64,000 nt of DNA from Desarmillaria ectypa (taxonomy: Eukaryota; Basidiomycota; Agaricomycetes; Agaricales; Physalacriaceae), in contig JAUDYN010000001.1 of assembly GCA_030407005.1 (NCBI GenBank), positions 2,790,001-2,854,000 of the forward strand, given 5' to 3'. The translations under genes were made by a program, and so were the position numbers. The notes below the pieces were generated by a model that worked only from the letters and a program-made list of their open reading frames with translations, had not been told where the DNA came from and made no database searches. Numbering within the stretch: position 1 is the first letter of the stretch; the number at the start of each line of letters is the position of its first letter. Shown piece after piece: positions 33,701 through 42,738 of this stretch.

Positions 33701-35517
33701 ACCTTGCAATCCAAGGTAGATTTCGCGTTAGGGACCAGCTCGATTGCATGGTCCCAAGGTCTTCTTTCCGGTAATTCGTCAAAGCTTTCTTTAGAGAATA
33801 AATCTCTAAAGCTCTGATATTGAGGGGGCACAAGCTCCTCAAACATCTGTTTCGGTTTCTCTGCATTTGCTGCTGCGGCCAATTCGTTTGCATGATGGAT
33901 GGCACGAAGGATGATTTCTTCTTGCATATTGACGGCAAGAATACTTTCTCCTTCTTCGAGCTCTTCATCCCATCGATCATCTTCATCTGCATCGGGCAAG
34001 GTGAAGTAGTTTTGGACGCAATGACATCGTCTGAATGTCAAGGTCCCTGCCTTCCAGTTGACGAAAGGATTGTGGTGTTTAAGCCAGTCATGGCCCAAGT
34101 ACACGGTCTTGGAACCGAGGTCTGTGACCGTGAGATCAATTCTCTCGCTATGTCCTCCAATTGTCATCTGGAGTTCTATGAACTTGGTGACATCCCCTGC
34201 CTTATTGCGCGTTCCATCGGCATTGTAGACCGGTATAGGGGCTGCGGCCTTCCTGGTGTCCAGCTGGTGTTGCTGGACATAAGTTCGATTGATAGAACTG
34301 CCTGTGCAGCCACTATCCAACAACGCTCGGGTTGTCAATATCTTTTTCCCAGTACATGGGGAAAGTTGGATGTCTACCAAGAAGTCCCATCCGGAACTCT
34401 TGGTGCCACGAATATAATGAATGGGTTCATGTAATTCGTAGAGCTGTTCTCAGGCCAGGCTCTCTCCCATCTGTAAGCTTTGAATAAGCTTGTCATCGAT
34501 TTCTCCAAGTTGTTTGGGGTGTACCCAAATGGAGAGAATCACCTTGGTGTTTGCCAAGTTCTTGGAGTTGCATATTGCGCGCATCGTCCAGTCAATTCCG
34601 AATGGTTTGAACCATTGGAATCTATCCTGCTTCCCCATGCATTCAGAAGCAGTTGATACCCCCTTGTTAGGATAGGTGTTGGGTTTGACGCTTCCCTTTG
34701 CATTTGGAAGGTCGATGGTCAGTGATTCCAGTGTTCTGGATATCAGGGTACTGGCTTTGGATTGGCTGACTTGCCACATCCTAAAAGCCGTATCGTCTTC
34801 TTTGTTGGGTACTTCAATGATGGTAGTTCTGCTGAAATGCCCCCTTTTTACCATCTGGGCACTAGCGGGATCCTGTCCCTTTTCCTCGGCCAGCACTACT
34901 CGTGATGGAGTTTGAAATTCCTTGGTCATTGACTCCCAGCTAGTGCCTAAGGCGACCTTCACACAGTTGTTGACCCTCTGACTTGCCGGCCCAGTTTGGT
35001 ACTCAGCTTTGTCAAGTTTTCCACTCCCTGGACCGGTTTGTCCGGGTCAATCCTGGCCTTGGTTAGAGGCACTGTCCTGGTCCTCCGCTGACCCTGGCGG
35101 AACTGGTGAGCTTGCCCCGCTGCTCGAGGCGGGTACTGGGACATTCGGACTTCTGGGAGGCCCGAAGGAGTCCTGCCTACTGGTCCCTGCTCATCACTGT
35201 GCACTCAGCGGCATATCCAGTGAGCACTGCTCGTTGGACTTTGTTGCAGCGCCAACACCACTTGGCAAGTCCTGCTCCAGTTCATCGGAGGCTCAGGATT
35301 TGTCACTACAGATACTAGTGTCAGCTTCTTTCAGGAGTATGACGTACCTGTTTGTTCTTGCTGATTCTTTCTTGGTCTTCAGCTTCGGTGAAGTCATAGA
35401 TATATTTGTTTTTGTAGGTATTTTTCTATTTTCATAATAGTCAGTCTGACCTGCAGAAGCCGAGGACACACCTTGAGTCTTGGGCATGCAAGGGGAATCA
35501 AACCCTTGACGCCCTAC
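30702..35517 (-). pseudogene. E4 pol: PR, RT, RNase H, IN, chromodomain, chromoshadow-like tail
   Basis: Polyprotein in the -1 frame relative to gag. Protease LLDSGCTGSSI near 34,310; RT with FGLTNSPATFQW and YLDD at 33,247-33,258; RNase H near 32,480-32,830 (DKELLAIMLALEEW); integrase zinc region HDHITTGHPG...KGCKTCQRTK near 32,060-32,200; catalytic Asp in VDMVTGLPES near 31,975 and ISDRGPQF near 31,800; the Glu region is beyond a 5-bp deletion at about 31,795 that shifts the frame. IN C-terminus HWKIHPRFNEKLLTPY near 31,200; chromodomain YLVKWKGWTREHNSW near 30,975-31,050; tail to the stop at 30,702. Stops at about 33,560, 33,475, 31,071 and 31,062 are TGA where relatives or context give Arg (CGA). 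The linker before the protease has two indels. Confidence 0.92.
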
Positions 35518-35525
35518 TCTTTTAC
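35489..35525 (-). promoter_or_regulatory. E4 gag-pol frameshift cassette
   Basis: Minus strand: GTA AAA GAG TAG (stop 35,514-35,516), spacer GGCGT, then a 6-bp stem CAAGGG/CCCTTG with loop TTTGATTC (35,489-35,508). The -1 frame opens 15 nt before the stop and runs on as VGRQGFDSPC into pol. The heptamer here is A AAA GAG; E9 and E6 have the canonical A AAA AAC and A AAA AAT. Confidence 0.7.
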
Positions 35526-37265
35526 CTCCTCAATCTTGGAGGTGCTCGGCACCACTGCATCAGTGGGCCCCACGTATCTCACCATGTTCTTCTCTTTTCT
35601 TGTAGGGCAATCCCTGCTCAGGTGACCCTTTTGGTCGCACCTGAAGCAGTGCCCCTCGGCCTTTTGCCAGTCTACGTCTATGGGCTTCCCCGCCCCTCCA
35701 TACGTTGTCCACTTATCTGTTCCAGCATCCCGACTGGCTCCTCCACTCCCAGCACTCGGCTTTGGAGCTGAGGAACTTGTCGCCCCAGCGGTGTTCTTGC
35801 TGCTGGGTTGCTGTTGCTGGGGACGCGGGCCCTGCTTCTGGCCGTCCCTAGGTGTACTCATGGTCTGATCAAAGACCCATTTCCGCTGATGCTCTTCATA
35901 CATCCTTAAGATGCATTCCTTCCATTCTGGGTATGAGTGCAGAATGCTCATGCCCATATTTGATATGAAGGTTGTGTATGAGCTAGGCACTCCTAGCCAC
36001 ACCGCTTTCACCATTGCACCACGTTCAGCTTCATTAGTCCTTTAGCCTGCTAGCTTTGCTTCTTCTTCCAGCTTCTGGAAGTAATGGGAGGCGGGCTGTG
36101 CTCCCATGTGCAAGTCGAACATGCACTTTTCATGGATTTCCTCGATCACGGGATCTCAGAATTGTCGGGTGACCAGGTCGACAAAGTCGGCCCAGTTGGG
36201 GTATCGGAAGTGGGTGGTGGTGCCATCAAAGGCGTCGCCCACCCAGTATTCGGGTCTCTTGTAGACCCACCAATCCTTGGCGGCGCCCTCGAAGTGAGAC
36301 ATCGCAAATAGTACCAGGTGCGATGGCACCTGGAAGTAGTGTCTGAACACTTCGAAATAGGCGATGCAATCGCCTATGAAGCATTCAATGTCGTCATGAT
36401 CCCCTTTGAACGGGGCAGGGACCTTGATGAGGGTTGGTTTGATGCCCAAATATGGGGCATCGGCGGCGGCATTCCCGACTGGGTTCAGGATTGGGTCAGG
36501 GGGTCCCTGACCAGGGGGTGGCCTTGGGATTGAAAATTGATCTGGCCTATACCCTGGGTAGCCTCTTGGCGACCCCGGCAGTCTTCCCCTCTCCGGCTTC
36601 TTCTCGCACTCTTGGACTCGGAGGTAGTCTGCCAGTGTCTTGCAGGCGGCATCCTCCTTGTCGAGCTCGTCGCGCATCTCCGCTATGCATCGCTCTTTCT
36701 CCTGCAGCTCGGTTCGCATCTGCTGCCGAGTTTCTTCTGCCATGGCAGGGGTTCTTGATGCCCCTGCGGTGGCGTTTCCTGCAGGGGCTCCTTCTGCTTC
36801 CATTTCTTCTCCCACCCCTGCGAAGAGAAGACTACCACCCTGATAGGGGTGGTATCCTTGGTGACGTGCCCAATGATGCGGGGGCGAGTCGGGAAGTGGT
36901 CGTGGGCTTACGACCGGGGTATCTGGTGGGTGGTCCAGATAATTTTCGTATTGGGGATGGTGGTATTCCATCCCACCGTAATAATCTGTATCGTAGGTAA
37001 ACATATTGTATTGGGGCTCTTGCCACCTCCAGCCTCCATAAGTGCTAGAGGGTTCTATCCAGCTCTTGTTGCTCCTGAGGGGTTCTGGGTAGTAACCCTG
37101 GAAAACGATCCCCTGCAGAGGGGCGGAAAATGGACCAGTCGCGGTTTGTGCATATCCGGTGGTTGACAATGTTGGCCCTGGCATTGCTAGGGCCTTCGAG
37201 GGGAACTCGGATGGGGTCACCCCTGTTGAGGGCAAGCCACTCATCCATTTTGACCCTGGGTTCAT
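35514..37265 (-). pseudogene. E4 gag core with CCHC knuckle
   Basis: Nucleocapsid/capsid precursor. Open from 37,265 to a TGA at 36,156-36,158 (QF-stop-DPVIEE; E2 has CGG there) and again after a TAA at 36,042-36,044. Landmarks: LDHPPDTP near 36,930; coiled-coil-like EKERCIAEMRDELDKEDA near 36,680; capsid-like IECFIGDCIAYFEVFRHYFQ near 36,360 and FEGAAKDWWVYKRPEYW near 36,270; knuckle CFRCDQKGHLSRDC near 35,610-35,650. The frame is +1 relative to the upstream ORF and overlaps it by about 200 bp; the ATG at 37,265 could be its own start. Confidence 0.88.
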
Positions 37266-38208
37266 CCCAGAGGTTGTGGGCTTCGACGTCCCTTATCAAA
37301 TTTCCCATGCTGCAGTCCAATATGGACCGAATAGTCTCCGATTGACCTTGGAGAGTTCAGGCCAGATGTAGTCGGGCCCATCTGGATTGAAGGGGTCGTC
37401 AGCAGCATGGGGAGCAGACGGGACTGGGGCATTGTCTCCGACGATGTCGTCATTGGACTCGTCATCGGAGATCTCGATGACGGGGAGGGAGGAGAGGGAG
37501 AACTCTTCTCCCTCGTCTGGCCACTGTTCACGGCCCCAGGGGCCATAAGGGTGGTTCCGATCCATGCCGGGATCGTCGGGGTGTCGAGGTCCAGAGTAGT
37601 CGGACCTGCTTGTTGTCACTGTTGGGTGACAGGGAAGCAGACCTCTGCTGGGATATGCAGAGGGCGGGGGTTCTTGGACGAGGGGGGGGGCCAGGGTATG
37701 GGGGCAGGGGTTCATCCACCTCAGCCCGTACGTCCCTCTGGTATTCTTCGGTTTCCATGAGACTGGCTGTTGGTCGCTCCAGTGTGACAGTGGGTCGTTC
37801 CATCTGGTACTGGAGGAGGATGGCTCTCGCATTGTAAGTGCAAGCGGATTGGGCAATCTGGGCCCAAAGTTCTGCGATCCCCAGAGATGGGGGTTGCGAA
37901 CTATTGCTCTCCTCAGAGGAGGAGGAAGGCCCGACGATGAATCGGACCCAGGGACAAATGAGTGGTAGTTCCTCTCGTTCTCCCAGTCTTGTGGGGGGTA
38001 TCCTCCTGGGAAGGTCATCAGTGGTGGGTGGGGCGGGGTGGGGTTCTGGGGTCAGTCGTCGGGGCTGCCTTCTGAGCAGTGCCTGGAGTTCTTCCTCGTA
38101 AATTAGTATGGCGAGGACTGTGAAAAAAGACAATAGTATGGCGCCGCCGATGGCGACGCTGAGAGAAATGGTTCGGGGTTCTTGAGAGTTTCTGTCTTCT
38201 CCGGACAT
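37045..38208 (-). pseudogene. E4 first ORF: predicted membrane protein with SIM-like motif
   Basis: ATG at 38,208. A polar acidic start (MSGEDRNSQEPR), a ~25-residue hydrophobic segment (TISLSVAIGGAILLSFFTVL and on), then EEELQALLRRQPRR: the pattern of a single-pass membrane anchor with a basic cytoplasmic side. Pro-rich middle; near 37,470 SLPVIEISDDESND fits a SUMO-interaction motif; then DDPFNPDGPDYIWPELS and, near 37,220-37,260, MDEWLALNRG. Single-base indels near 37,600 and 37,300 shift the middle part by one frame; in E9 the same parts lie in one frame. I know no standard gypsy domain for it. Confidence 0.7.
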
Positions 38209-38254
38209 GAAGAATATCTTCTATATGGCTAGCATAATAGAAGAGAAGAGGTAA

Positions 38255-38267
38255 ATCTCTTGTTTAA
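38255..38267 (-). other. E4 self-complementary primer-binding site
   Basis: TTAAACAAGAGAT directly inside the 5' LTR, exactly complementary to the predicted transcript start in the LTR (38,411-38,423). It differs from the E2 PBS at the same positions at which the two LTRs differ. Confidence 0.78.
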
Positions 38268-38691
38268 TGTTAGGTGCCGACTTGGACACATGACTTGGGG
38301 CAGTCAGCTGATCCCTCTAGGCCGTTACATGTTTGAATGATCACCCAATTGAGAGATTTAAGCCAAGGAGCCTTTTAGTCTGGTGTAGACAAGAGGTATA
38401 TGGTTGTAATTTAAACAAGAGATAGAGTACAACTGTCTAGTTTACTCTGTTTATATAGTATTTCTACGGCGTTATAATTAGATGAAACGCTACGGTCCAT
38501 GCACAAATGGTGTTGAAGTAGGATGATCCGGGAGGATCATAGAACCAATAGAAAGTGTCTAGGGTGACAGACAGTGAGAACGAGGGTGGTAGCCAGCGAA
38601 TAGCTGGATACGAGTCGGTTTCTGGGCTAGATTAGATGGATGAGTCATGTATATGACTTGGATAAGATAAGATAATGGAAAAATCGTAACA
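38268..38691 (-). repeat. E4 5' LTR (424 bp), promoter of the element
   Basis: TATATAAA on the minus strand at 38,450-38,457 and predicted transcript start near 38,423, about 27-34 bp downstream. GATA boxes and TGAGTCA (38,641-38,647) lie in U3. The 13 bases 38,411-38,423 are the exact complement partner of the PBS. Confidence 0.95.
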
Positions 38692-38696
38692 AAGAG
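38692..38696. repeat. E4 target-site duplication, right (AAGAG)
   Basis: Exact match to 30,241-30,245. Confidence 0.9.
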
Positions 38697-39150
38697 CGCC
38701 ACTAGTTTGCCAAGAGTGCAGCTAGTCAAGTGTTTATCACTTGTAGGAAGCAGTATAGGGCCAAGAGCACCATCAGTTTATTCTTAGGCCAAGAGTGCGA
38801 CCGGTCAAGTGTTTATCACTTGTAGGAAGCAGTATAGGGCTAAGAGAGCCACTAGTTTGAAGCAGTTTCAGTCAGAACAAGCACAGTAGCTCAAACCAAG
38901 TCACTCTTTACCCAATTGTGTCTTACCCACCCCACTAGTATGAGTAGTACTTTGTATAACTCACTAGTAATGAATAAAATGTCTTTAAGACAACTGTACT
39001 TGATTATTGAAGTCTGCAGAGTGCTTCTATCATACTCAAAACCACCTGAATTCAATATTGGTGATTAAGTGTAGAGTAGTAAGAGGTTTAGTGTGATTGG
39101 TGTTCATTGCCATTCCCTAATTCTTTCATCACTCACTGTTACCAAGCACA
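38697..39150 (-). repeat. R1 repeat copy 1, piece 3, with internal tandem duplication
   Basis: The high-coordinate end of R1, ending ...CCAAGCACA at 39,150 (minus-strand start TGTGCTTGG, same as copy 2 at 63,169). A ~75-80-bp unit containing GTCAAGTGTTTATCACTTGT and GGAAGCAGTATAGGG occurs twice (about 38,712-38,785 and 38,788-38,870); copy 2 lacks it. Confidence 0.75.
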
Positions 39151-39818
39151 TCATTGGAGTCACTGGAGAGTTCAATGATGGGGAGTGAGGAGGAGGAATT
39201 GGTTCCTCCTTGGAGCCAAGAGTCTTGTTCTCAGGCCCAGGGTCTGTATGGGTGATTATGATCTATTCTGGGATTGTTGGGGTGTAGGGGCCTGAAGTAA
39301 GGCCAGGCAGGGGTAGGGAAATGGGGATGATAGGGAAAGGAGTACAGGGGCAGGGGGTCTTCAATCTGAGACTGAACGTCCCATATGTATTCTTGGGTGG
39401 GGATGGTGGTGGGTCATTCCAGCCAGTATATGGCTGGGCCTGGAGTCAGGAACCCATTGTTGGTGGCCTCCTCATCAGAAGAGGTGGCTGAGAAATGGAT
39501 CCAGGGGTGAGAGAGTGGAATTTCTTGTCGTTTGCCCAGTTGGGCAGGGGAAACCCTCCTGAGAAGGATATGGTCTGGATGTCAGAGTGATACGGGTGGT
39601 AGTTGTGGTGAATGGCATGGTCACCATTCCTGTTGTAGGAGGTTTCAAACTTTCTCTTCATACATTAGTACTAGGAGAGCAGTGATAATGATGATGAGTG
39701 CAGTGCTGCTGATTGCAATACTGAGGAGGATGGTTTTTTAGTTTTCATTTTCTTCTGGTATGGATCAGTGCTTCTTTTACAGCTAGCATAGAAGGAGCAG
39801 GATTTACCTTTCAACTAA
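39151..39818 (-). pseudogene. E1 first-ORF 5' fragment
   Basis: Resumes the E1 element after R1. Reads SLPIIELSSDS near 39,170 (SIM-like) and, near 39,670-39,750, a hydrophobic segment TILLSIAISSTALIIIITAL followed by YEEK. Several stops. PBS TTAGTTGAAAGGT lies just before the 5' LTR. Confidence 0.75.
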
Positions 39819-40228
39819 TGTTATGGCCCTGTCTAGCATGTGACTTGGGATGTAAGCTGCACTCTCTAAGCTATCTCATGTTCAGACAATCACCTGTTTA
39901 TTGAGAGTTAGGCCTGGTCTTTAGTGTTGTGGAGTAGAAGGTTTATGATTGTAATTTAGTCAAAAGGTAGAGTACAAGTGTGAAAACTACTCTACTTATA
40001 TACTGAATATGCAGCATTATTAATAGATGAAATGGCAAGGTTTCATGAGGAAACCTTGAGAAAGTTGGATGATTGTGATCCAATAAGGATGAACAGGGGT
40101 GACAACCATGTAGAACTAGAGTGGTTGTCAGTGAATACATTGATGCAGAGTGAAAATGATGTGAGATAAGATATGATGTGTCATAGATATGAGATAGGAT
40201 AAGATAAGATAATAGAAAAATTGTAACA
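39819..40228 (-). repeat. E1 5' LTR (410 bp)
   Basis: TGTTATGGCCCTG to AATTGTAACA, same family as 14,160-14,576. It contains TTTAGTCAAAAGGTAGAG; against the PBS TTAGTTGAAAGGT the only differences are CA versus TG, the two decay products of one CpG. Confidence 0.85.
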
Positions 40229-41965
40229 ATGAGATGACCATAATCAAGGGAAACAAGATAACTATGATGTGGTCATTTTAACAGATGAACAAGTTGGACA
40301 TATAAGAGACATCACTTGACATAAAGAACAATGGGATCAGAGGATAGCCAAATTCCTCAATCACAAAAGAGGAATCATGCAAAAAGGTGGCATCCTATAT
40401 TATGACAGATGTATCTATATCCCTCGAGACAATAACCTTTGGGGAGAAATCATTTCCCAATACTATGACCACATCACTGCAGGACATCCAGGAATAGCAA
40501 AAACCATGGAATTGATACTCAGAGAATATTGGTGGCTGAAACTTCAAAAAGACATTGAAATATATGTCAAAGGCTGTGAAACCTGTCAATGAGCAAAAAG
40601 CAATACACAGGCTAAAGCTGCCCTGCTTCATCCCAACACTATTCCCACCTCTCCCTGGACTCATATCTCAGTTGATATGGTTACAGGACTCCCAGAGTCT
40701 GACAGCTACAATGTATTACTAGTCATTGTCAACCAATTCTCAAAAGCAATCATCCCAGTCACTTGTCATGAAGAACTATTAGCAGAAGGATAGGCTCAGA
40801 TTCTCCATGACCATGTGTATGCAAAACATGGAATGCCTCAAGTAATCATTTCAGATTGGGGACCTTAATTTGTTTCCATCTTCATGAAAGAACTATACTG
40901 GATGCTAAACATCACTCAAAATGCATCCACAGCCTATCACCCCAGACCAATGGACAAATCAAACAAGTCAATCAAGAGATTGAAGAATATCTCTGAATAT
41001 TTGTTAACCATCATCAAACTGACTGGAACAAATGGTTACCATTGGCTGAGTTCACTCATAATAATTGAATCCACTCAGCAATGGGCAAAAGTCCCTTCAT
41101 GATGTTATACAGATAAAATCCATGAATTCTCCCAGACTCTAGTCAAATGACTCCATTTGCCAACCCAGCCACCATGGAGTTCACTGAAACTATGGCACAA
41201 GTACACAAGAAAGTGTATGATGCATTAGAAAAAGCAGTGATGCAAATGAAGCATCAATATGATAAAGGAAAACAGCAGGCATGAGAATACCAAGTAGGTG
41301 ATAAAGTTTGGCTTGATACAGCTAACCTCCACCTTTCCCATCCTAAGAAAAAACTTGATGACAAGTGAACAGGACTGTTTGTAATCCTTGAAAAGGCTGG
41401 CGCTTCAGCATACAAACTGAAGTTACTACCTCATTGGAAAATCTATCTCTGATTCAATGAGAAATTACTTACTCCTTATGTTGAACCTTCATTTTCCAAT
41501 CAACAACAACTGCCACCCCCACCTCCTGACCTTGTCAATGGATAGGAGGAATACAAAATTAAAGAAGTATTAGACTCACAAACCTGCCATGTATGAGGAA
41601 AAAGAGGACAACTATCAAAAGAAGTTGTGGACTACTTTGTCAAGTGGAAAGGTTGGACTCAGAAACACAACTCCTGGGTCTGAGACATGGAGATGGGCAA
41701 TGCCCAGGAAGTGATCACAGAGTATGAGAAGAACATTAACCACACTCTACACTCTGCCAAAATTGTAACTAATAAAAAGATAGTGGTCAAAATACTCAAT
41801 CATGAATACTCCAATAAAGGTGACATCACATACCTCACCCAATGAAAGGATGGATTCCAGAAATGGATCATTAATCCGGACCAAAACCAATGAAAAATGC
41901 TGATTAATCAATACTGGGTCAATCAAGTCATTTCACAACTTGACACCCCACAAGAAGAGCCTTAG
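40229..41965 (+). pseudogene. F element pol 3' half, plus strand
   Basis: Starts inside the region after RNase H (opposite strand to E1) and runs through the integrase: zinc region DHITAGHPGIAKTMELILREYWW near 40,470-40,530 and KGCETCQ near 40,570, first Asp VDMVTGLPES near 40,680, IN core near 40,890, C-terminus near 41,440, chromodomain YFVKWKGWTQKHNSW near 41,630-41,680, and the tail KILNHEYSNKGDITYL to TAG 41,963-41,965. Many stops. The 5' LTR remnant is at 13,989; everything between was lost or displaced. Confidence 0.85.
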
Positions 41966-41997
41966 CAGTCAGGACAACTGCTTTAACAAGGGGGTAA

Positions 41998-42312
41998 TGT
42001 TACAATTTTTCCATTTTCCTTATCTTATCACAACATGTTATCACTATTCTCACTCCACATTGCCTGTTCATTGATAAGCACCATCGATCTACTCATGCTG
42101 CCACCATCATTCAACCATCATGCCACAACAAACACATGTTTTACACACAACATACATATAGACAAATTCTATAATTAAACCCCAGTTTTCCATATGTAAG
42201 TAATGTATTCTTCATGTATGTCCTGCATCTTCCAACTAAACTTAAATAATATATTCTTTTTCACTCTTCTAAAGATCTATGCTGCACTCTTATTATAGAT
42301 GATTGTCTGAAC
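41998..42312 (+). repeat. F 3' LTR, truncated by E6
   Basis: TGTTACAATTTTTCC onward, preceded by the polypurine tract AACAAGGGGGTAA (41,985-41,997). It matches the 13,989-14,159 fragment and continues to GATTGTCTGAAC, where the E6 LTR cuts it. Confidence 0.8.
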
Positions 42313-42706
42313 TGTTATGGCCCTGTCTAACATGTGACTTGGGATGTAAGCTTCTCTCTGGGCTGTCTTGCATTCAGACAATCACCCTTTAATAGAGAGG
42401 TTGGCTAGGTCTTTGGTTTTGTGCAGTAGAAGGTATATGAATGCAATTTAGTTGAAAGGTAAAGTACAATGATGAAAACTACTCTACTTATATACTGAAA
42501 GTATGGCATTATTAATAGATGAAACAGTATAGTCCATGAGAAAACAGTGTGTAAGTCAGATGGATCATGGACAAATAAAAGTAAACAAGGGTATGAATCG
42601 ATGAAACTAGAGTGGTTGTCAGTGAATGCATCAATACTGACTGAGATGAGATATGCAGTGTCATGGATATGATGCAATAAGATAAGACAATGGAAAAATT
42701 ATAACA
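42313..42706 (-). repeat. E6 3' LTR (394 bp)
   Basis: TGTTATGGCCCTG to AAATTATAACA, followed by polypurine tract and pol 3' tip. Confidence 0.9.
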
Positions 42707-42738
42707 TTACCCCCTTGTTAAAGCAGTCATCCCAACTG

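Larger units (their letters stand above)
30246..38691 (-). mobile_element. E4: complete, youngest Ty3/gypsy chromovirus, C family
   Basis: 8,446 bp, two 424-bp LTRs, perfect target duplication AAGAG (30,241-30,245 and 38,692-38,696). By eye the LTRs differ at 14 of 424 positions, all transitions, the fewest in the window. It keeps far more CpG than its neighbours. It is still defective: stops in gag and pol, a 5-bp deletion in the integrase and single-base indels in the first ORF and gag-protease linker. Confidence 0.96.
14160..40228 (-). mobile_element. E1: A-family gypsy element, split by R1, E2 and E4
   Basis: Minus-strand element with 3' LTR 14,160-14,576, pol and gag to ~20,656, then after the nested insertions its first ORF (39,151-39,818) and 5' LTR (39,819-40,228). 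The two LTRs share family-specific sequence (AAGG..CAT.AGGAAACCTTGAG), so pairing them is reasonable. About 0.95 kb of first ORF/gag is missing where R1 sits. The flanks do not match: TTAAA on the left, ATGAG on the right. Confidence 0.7.

Noticed and set aside
36452..37000. Long plus-strand open frame opposite E4 gag (182 codons)
   Set aside because: Antisense to a well-supported gag; high-GC region without other evidence. A shadow frame.
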